Origin: Acidobacteriaceae bacterium
Lineage (GTDB): Bacteria > Acidobacteriota > Terriglobia > Terriglobales > Acidobacteriaceae
Assembly: GCA_003165075.1 (NCBI GenBank)
Contig: PLSM01000096.1
Coordinates: 17,155-81,154 of the forward strand
Direction of reading: 5' to 3'
DNA length: 64,000 bases
Below, piece after piece: positions 61,381 to 64,000 of the stretch. Within the stretch, counting starts at the first letter, position 1. Each line of letters opens with the position of its first letter. Both the position numbers and the translations under genes were made by a program. Below the pieces are notes generated by a model, which was not told the origin of the DNA, ran no database searches, and saw nothing but the letters and a program-made list of their open reading frames with translations.

Positions 61381-64000
61381 ATGCGAACATTTCGAATCTG
61401 TTTTGCATTGATCCTCCTGCTGGTAGGTATAGGCACCGGCAGGATGTTCGGGCAGGCAGGCGCGACAGGCACGATTCTGGGGACGGTGACCGACAGTTCG
61501 GCCGCCATCATCCCGGACGTCAAGGTCACAGTAACCAACACGGCAACCAACCAAGCCTTCAAGACAGTCACCAGTTCGGCTGGCGACTATTACGCTCCGT
61601 CGCTGCCTCCTGGAACCTACACGGTTTCAGCCGAAGTCAAGGGTTTTCAAAAGTCGGTCACGACCGGCTTCGTACTGGCAGTCGACCAGAAGATCCGCGT
61701 CGACCTGGCGTTGAAGCCGGGCGCGGTGACAGAAACCGTGGAAGTGACGGCGCAGGCCGTCGAACTGGACACCGATAGCGCGGCGCTGTCGCAACTGGTA
61801 AGCCAGCAGCAGGTAGAAGAACTCCCGCTGAATGGCCGCAACTTTGTTCAATTGCTGTTTTTGGGCGCCGGCGCGGTCACGGTCGGCGGCGAACAGGGTA
61901 CCATGCGTCAGGGCGAAGGCAACGCCATCAGCATCAACGGTGGCCGTCCTGAGGGCAACAACTTCACGTTGGATGGTTTGGTCAACACCGACCAGGCCAT
62001 GGAAACACCAGCCGTGATTCTTTCGCAGGATGCAATCCAGGAGTTCAAGGTCGAGAGCGGCATCTATCCGGCCGAGTATGGATTCTCCGCGAGCCAGGTC
62101 AACGTGGTCAGCAAGGGCGGCAGCAACAAGCTGCACGGCACACTGTTCGAATCCCACCGCGAAAACGGGTTCGACGCACTGCCGTTTCCCGAGGCCAACA
62201 CCTACATCACCAGTACCCCCACCTCCCTCGCGGTTCTGCACCTGAATCAGTTTGGGTTTGTGGCGGATGGGCCGGTCTACATTCCTCACCTGTATGACGG
62301 ACGCAACAAGTCGTTCTTCATGGCCAACTACGAAGGCTGGCGCATGAATAACGGCGCGATTTTGACAGAACAAATGCCGAACCCGGCGATCCTGACGGGA
62401 GACTTCTCGAATGAGACCTATTCGGCGATTCCCGCTGGTGCAACGGTAAATGGGAGTCACGTTGCCTTGCCGGGTGGTACGCTGCCTGACTACGGAACAC
62501 CGGAGTGCACAGCGCTGCTTGGCTTGGGCAACAACTGCATGCCGGTGGATCCGACGACCGGGGCAAATTTCCCGGGCAACCAGGTCCCAAGTGCCGACTT
62601 CACGTCCCGCATCGGCCTGGCTTCCATCAAGTACGGTTTCTGGAATACACCGACGAATGCAGGCCAGCCTGAAGGCATCGCCAACTACATCCATGGCATT
62701 CCGGGACCCCTGACGATGAACCAGCAGACCTATCGCGGCGACCAGAACCTGGGCAAATGGGGCTCGGTCTTTGGCCGCTACACATATTCCAACTACGTAA
62801 ACACATCGCACTACAACTCCGACTCCCCAGTCATTGGTGCAGAGACGTATTTCGAAAAGGGGAAATCCTGGGAGATTTCGCACACCGTCAATATGGGCCA
62901 GAGCACTGTGAACAACTTCCGCTTTGGCTATCTCTCGGCCAACGCGCCGGAGGGCGGAGTTACCCCGCCTGCTACGCTGGCGTCGGACCTTGCCGAGACC
63001 GGCATCTTTACCAAATTCGGGCCTCTGCAGGAGACATATCCGAGCGTGGGCGTGTCGGAGTTTAACGGCGTAGGCGGCAGCGGGAACTCCTACAGCGGTT
63101 CGTTTATTCCTGAATGGGAATTCGCCGATTCGATTACCAAGGTTCACGGAAAGCACACCCTGGGCTTTGGCTTCGACTATCGCCACTGGATCATCACCCG
63201 CAACCTGGACGACGATTTCTACGGCGATTGGGGCTTCGGTGCGAATACCATTTCCACCAACAGCGAAGCGATTTCGGCCACCAATTCCGCGTCCAGTTGC
63301 CCCAATGAAACCGGACTGTGCGGCTCTGCCAACGGCATGTCAGACATGATGCTGGGATATTACGACGGCGCCTCGGGATTCGTTCCCGGACCGCTGAGCC
63401 CCACCGATCAGGCCGGCAACCCACAAACCCACATCTACAACTACTTTGCCCCCTACGCGCAAGACGACTGGAAGGTCAGCCCGAAGCTGAGCTTGAGTAT
63501 GGGTCTGCGCTGGGACTTCCACGCCGCGACGTTCGAAAAGCTGAACCACCTCTTCTGGCTCGACGACGAGAACACCCAGGGCGGCCTGTGCTACGCCGAC
63601 CCGAATCTTTCCACCGATGGGGTGGCTCCGGGAGTGGGCATCGATGGCGTTAGCCCGATCCTGCGCTATTGCGGAAAGGTGCCGCATCCGGGCTCGAAGA
63701 ACCCCTTCGCGCCGCGGTTCGGCTTCAATTATCGCCTGACCGACAAGACGGTTGTGCGCGGCGGCTATGGAATCTTCTTCACCTCCTATGAGGGCCGCGA
63801 GATCGACGACTCTGGGGATATCTATCCTTATAGCGTCCGCAACGCTCTCAACCCCACCACGCAAAACAGTCTGGATACGCTCAAGTTCGGCAACCAGTTG
63901 TTCCCATCTCACACCTCACTGGGGCCGTTCCCTGAGAATTCCTTGTCGTTCATCGCGGTTATCGAGTCGGAGAATCCGCGCAACCCGTACGTTCAGTCCT
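61381..64000 (+). CDS. TonB-dependent receptor, Oar-like (partial, runs off window)
   Basis: The frame is open from the ATG at 61381 (GGAGGCACCATA upstream, a strong ribosome binding site) to the window end, about 873 codons, so the C-terminal barrel is cut off. Signal peptide (FALILLLVGIGTGRMFGQ), carboxypeptidase-regulatory-like domain (GTILGTVTDSSAAIIPDVKV), plug with EELPLNGRNFVQLLFLGAG and NVVSKGGSNKLHGTLFESHR, then barrel strands (FAPYAQDDWKVSPKLSLSMG, VVRGGYGIFF). It is preceded by a LacI-type operator shared with the sugar transporter, so it probably imports a sugar polymer or oligomer that this transporter handles once degraded (inference). Confidence 0.92.
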   Translation, partial: MRTFRICFALILLLVGIGTGRMFGQAGATGTILGTVTDSSAAIIPDVKVTVTNTATNQAFKTVTSSAGDYYAPSLPPGTYTVSAEVKGFQKSVTTGFVLAVDQKIRVDLALKPGAVTETVEVTAQAVELDTDSAALSQLVSQQQVEELPLNGRNFVQLLFLGAGAVTVGGEQGTMRQGEGNAISINGGRPEGNNFTLDGLVNTDQAMETPAVILSQDAIQEFKVESGIYPAEYGFSASQVNVVSKGGSNKLHGTLFESHRENGFDALPFPEANTYITSTPTSLAVLHLNQFGFVADGPVYIPHLYDGRNKSFFMANYEGWRMNNGAILTEQMPNPAILTGDFSNETYSAIPAGATVNGSHVALPGGTLPDYGTPECTALLGLGNNCMPVDPTTGANFPGNQVPSADFTSRIGLASIKYGFWNTPTNAGQPEGIANYIHGIPGPLTMNQQTYRGDQNLGKWGSVFGRYTYSNYVNTSHYNSDSPVIGAETYFEKGKSWEISHTVNMGQSTVNNFRFGYLSANAPEGGVTPPATLASDLAETGIFTKFGPLQETYPSVGVSEFNGVGGSGNSYSGSFIPEWEFADSITKVHGKHTLGFGFDYRHWIITRNLDDDFYGDWGFGANTISTNSEAISATNSASSCPNETGLCGSANGMSDMMLGYYDGASGFVPGPLSPTDQAGNPQTHIYNYFAPYAQDDWKVSPKLSLSMGLRWDFHAATFEKLNHLFWLDDENTQGGLCYADPNLSTDGVAPGVGIDGVSPILRYCGKVPHPGSKNPFAPRFGFNYRLTDKTVVRGGYGIFFTSYEGREIDDSGDIYPYSVRNALNPTTQNSLDTLKFGNQLFPSHTSLGPFPENSLSFIAVIESENPRNPYVQS

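Noticed and set aside
61627..63186. A 519-codon open frame on the - strand
   Set aside because: It lies wholly antisense to the TonB receptor gene, has no domain or ribosome binding site, and reflects the codon bias of the real gene.
1..64000. CRISPR array
   Set aside because: No regularly spaced direct repeats and no cas genes were seen.

Overview
The window looks like chromosome of an acidobacterium (Terriglobia/Acidobacteriaceae-like). The evidence is several very large TonB-dependent receptors with an N-terminal carboxypeptidase-regulatory-like domain, FG-GAP/UnbV (CRTAC1-type) proteins, many glycoside hydrolases, and frequent TTG/GTG starts. This assignment is inference from gene content; no rRNA or other marker gene is present.

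Layout. (1) 1-2420: gene-poor, decayed DNA with two small proteins and a twice-frameshifted HTH gene. (2) 2421-10425: a chitin cassette (TonB receptor, GH18 chitinase, NagX-like acyltransferase) bracketed by two ~697-bp inverted repeats; each repeat starts just after an outward-reading gene and carries a terminator hairpin. (3) 10735-16881: a tiny membrane ORF, ilvD, a zinc-ribbon/HEAT protein, a dynamin-like GTPase, and a DUF190 + CPA2 antiporter pair. (4) 17307-18010: the 3' part of a CAU-anticodon tRNA without its 5' part, a strong terminator and a dead IS21 istB. (5) 18031-37251: an alpha-galactoside/hemicellulose utilisation locus with two GH36 and one GH27 alpha-galactosidases, a TonB receptor, a coupled TPR-CRTAC1-TPR set, a second CRTAC1 protein and a CE15 glucuronoyl esterase. 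A shared palindrome lies just downstream of two good promoters. (6) 37343-37993: an IS200-like element. (7) 38331-45306: a tightly overlapping operon encoding a prenyl diphosphate synthase, an ABC transporter, a CcoN-like membrane protein lacking most oxidase metal ligands, a 4-TM protein, a 12-TM/CcoO/cytochrome c fusion and a YceI lipid-binding protein. I do not recognise this as a described system. (8) 45635-55114: a histidine kinase and NtrC-type regulator, then a sigma-54-type promoter in front of a porin with an N-terminal haem motif (Cyc2-like architecture), a monohaem cytochrome, a GltD-like Fe-S flavoprotein, Rieske, cytochrome b6-like and hexahaem cytochrome c genes. (9) 55377-64000: an IS481-like fragment fused to 130 bp copied from a nearby sugar transporter, an IclR-HTH/sugar-binding regulator, the transporter, a LacI regulator and the start of a third TonB receptor. 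Three TGACA-NCGN-TGTCA operators link this last set.

How the genes may work together (inference): regions 2, 5 and 9 are separate carbohydrate-uptake regulons, each pairing an outer-membrane TonB receptor with enzymes, transporters or regulators. Regions 7 and 8 are two membrane electron-transfer modules. In region 8 a two-component sigma-54 activator probably switches on an outer-membrane cytochrome/porin, a periplasmic carrier, a bc-type complex and an NAD(P)-linked flavoprotein, which could connect an external electron donor or acceptor to the quinone and pyridine-nucleotide pools.
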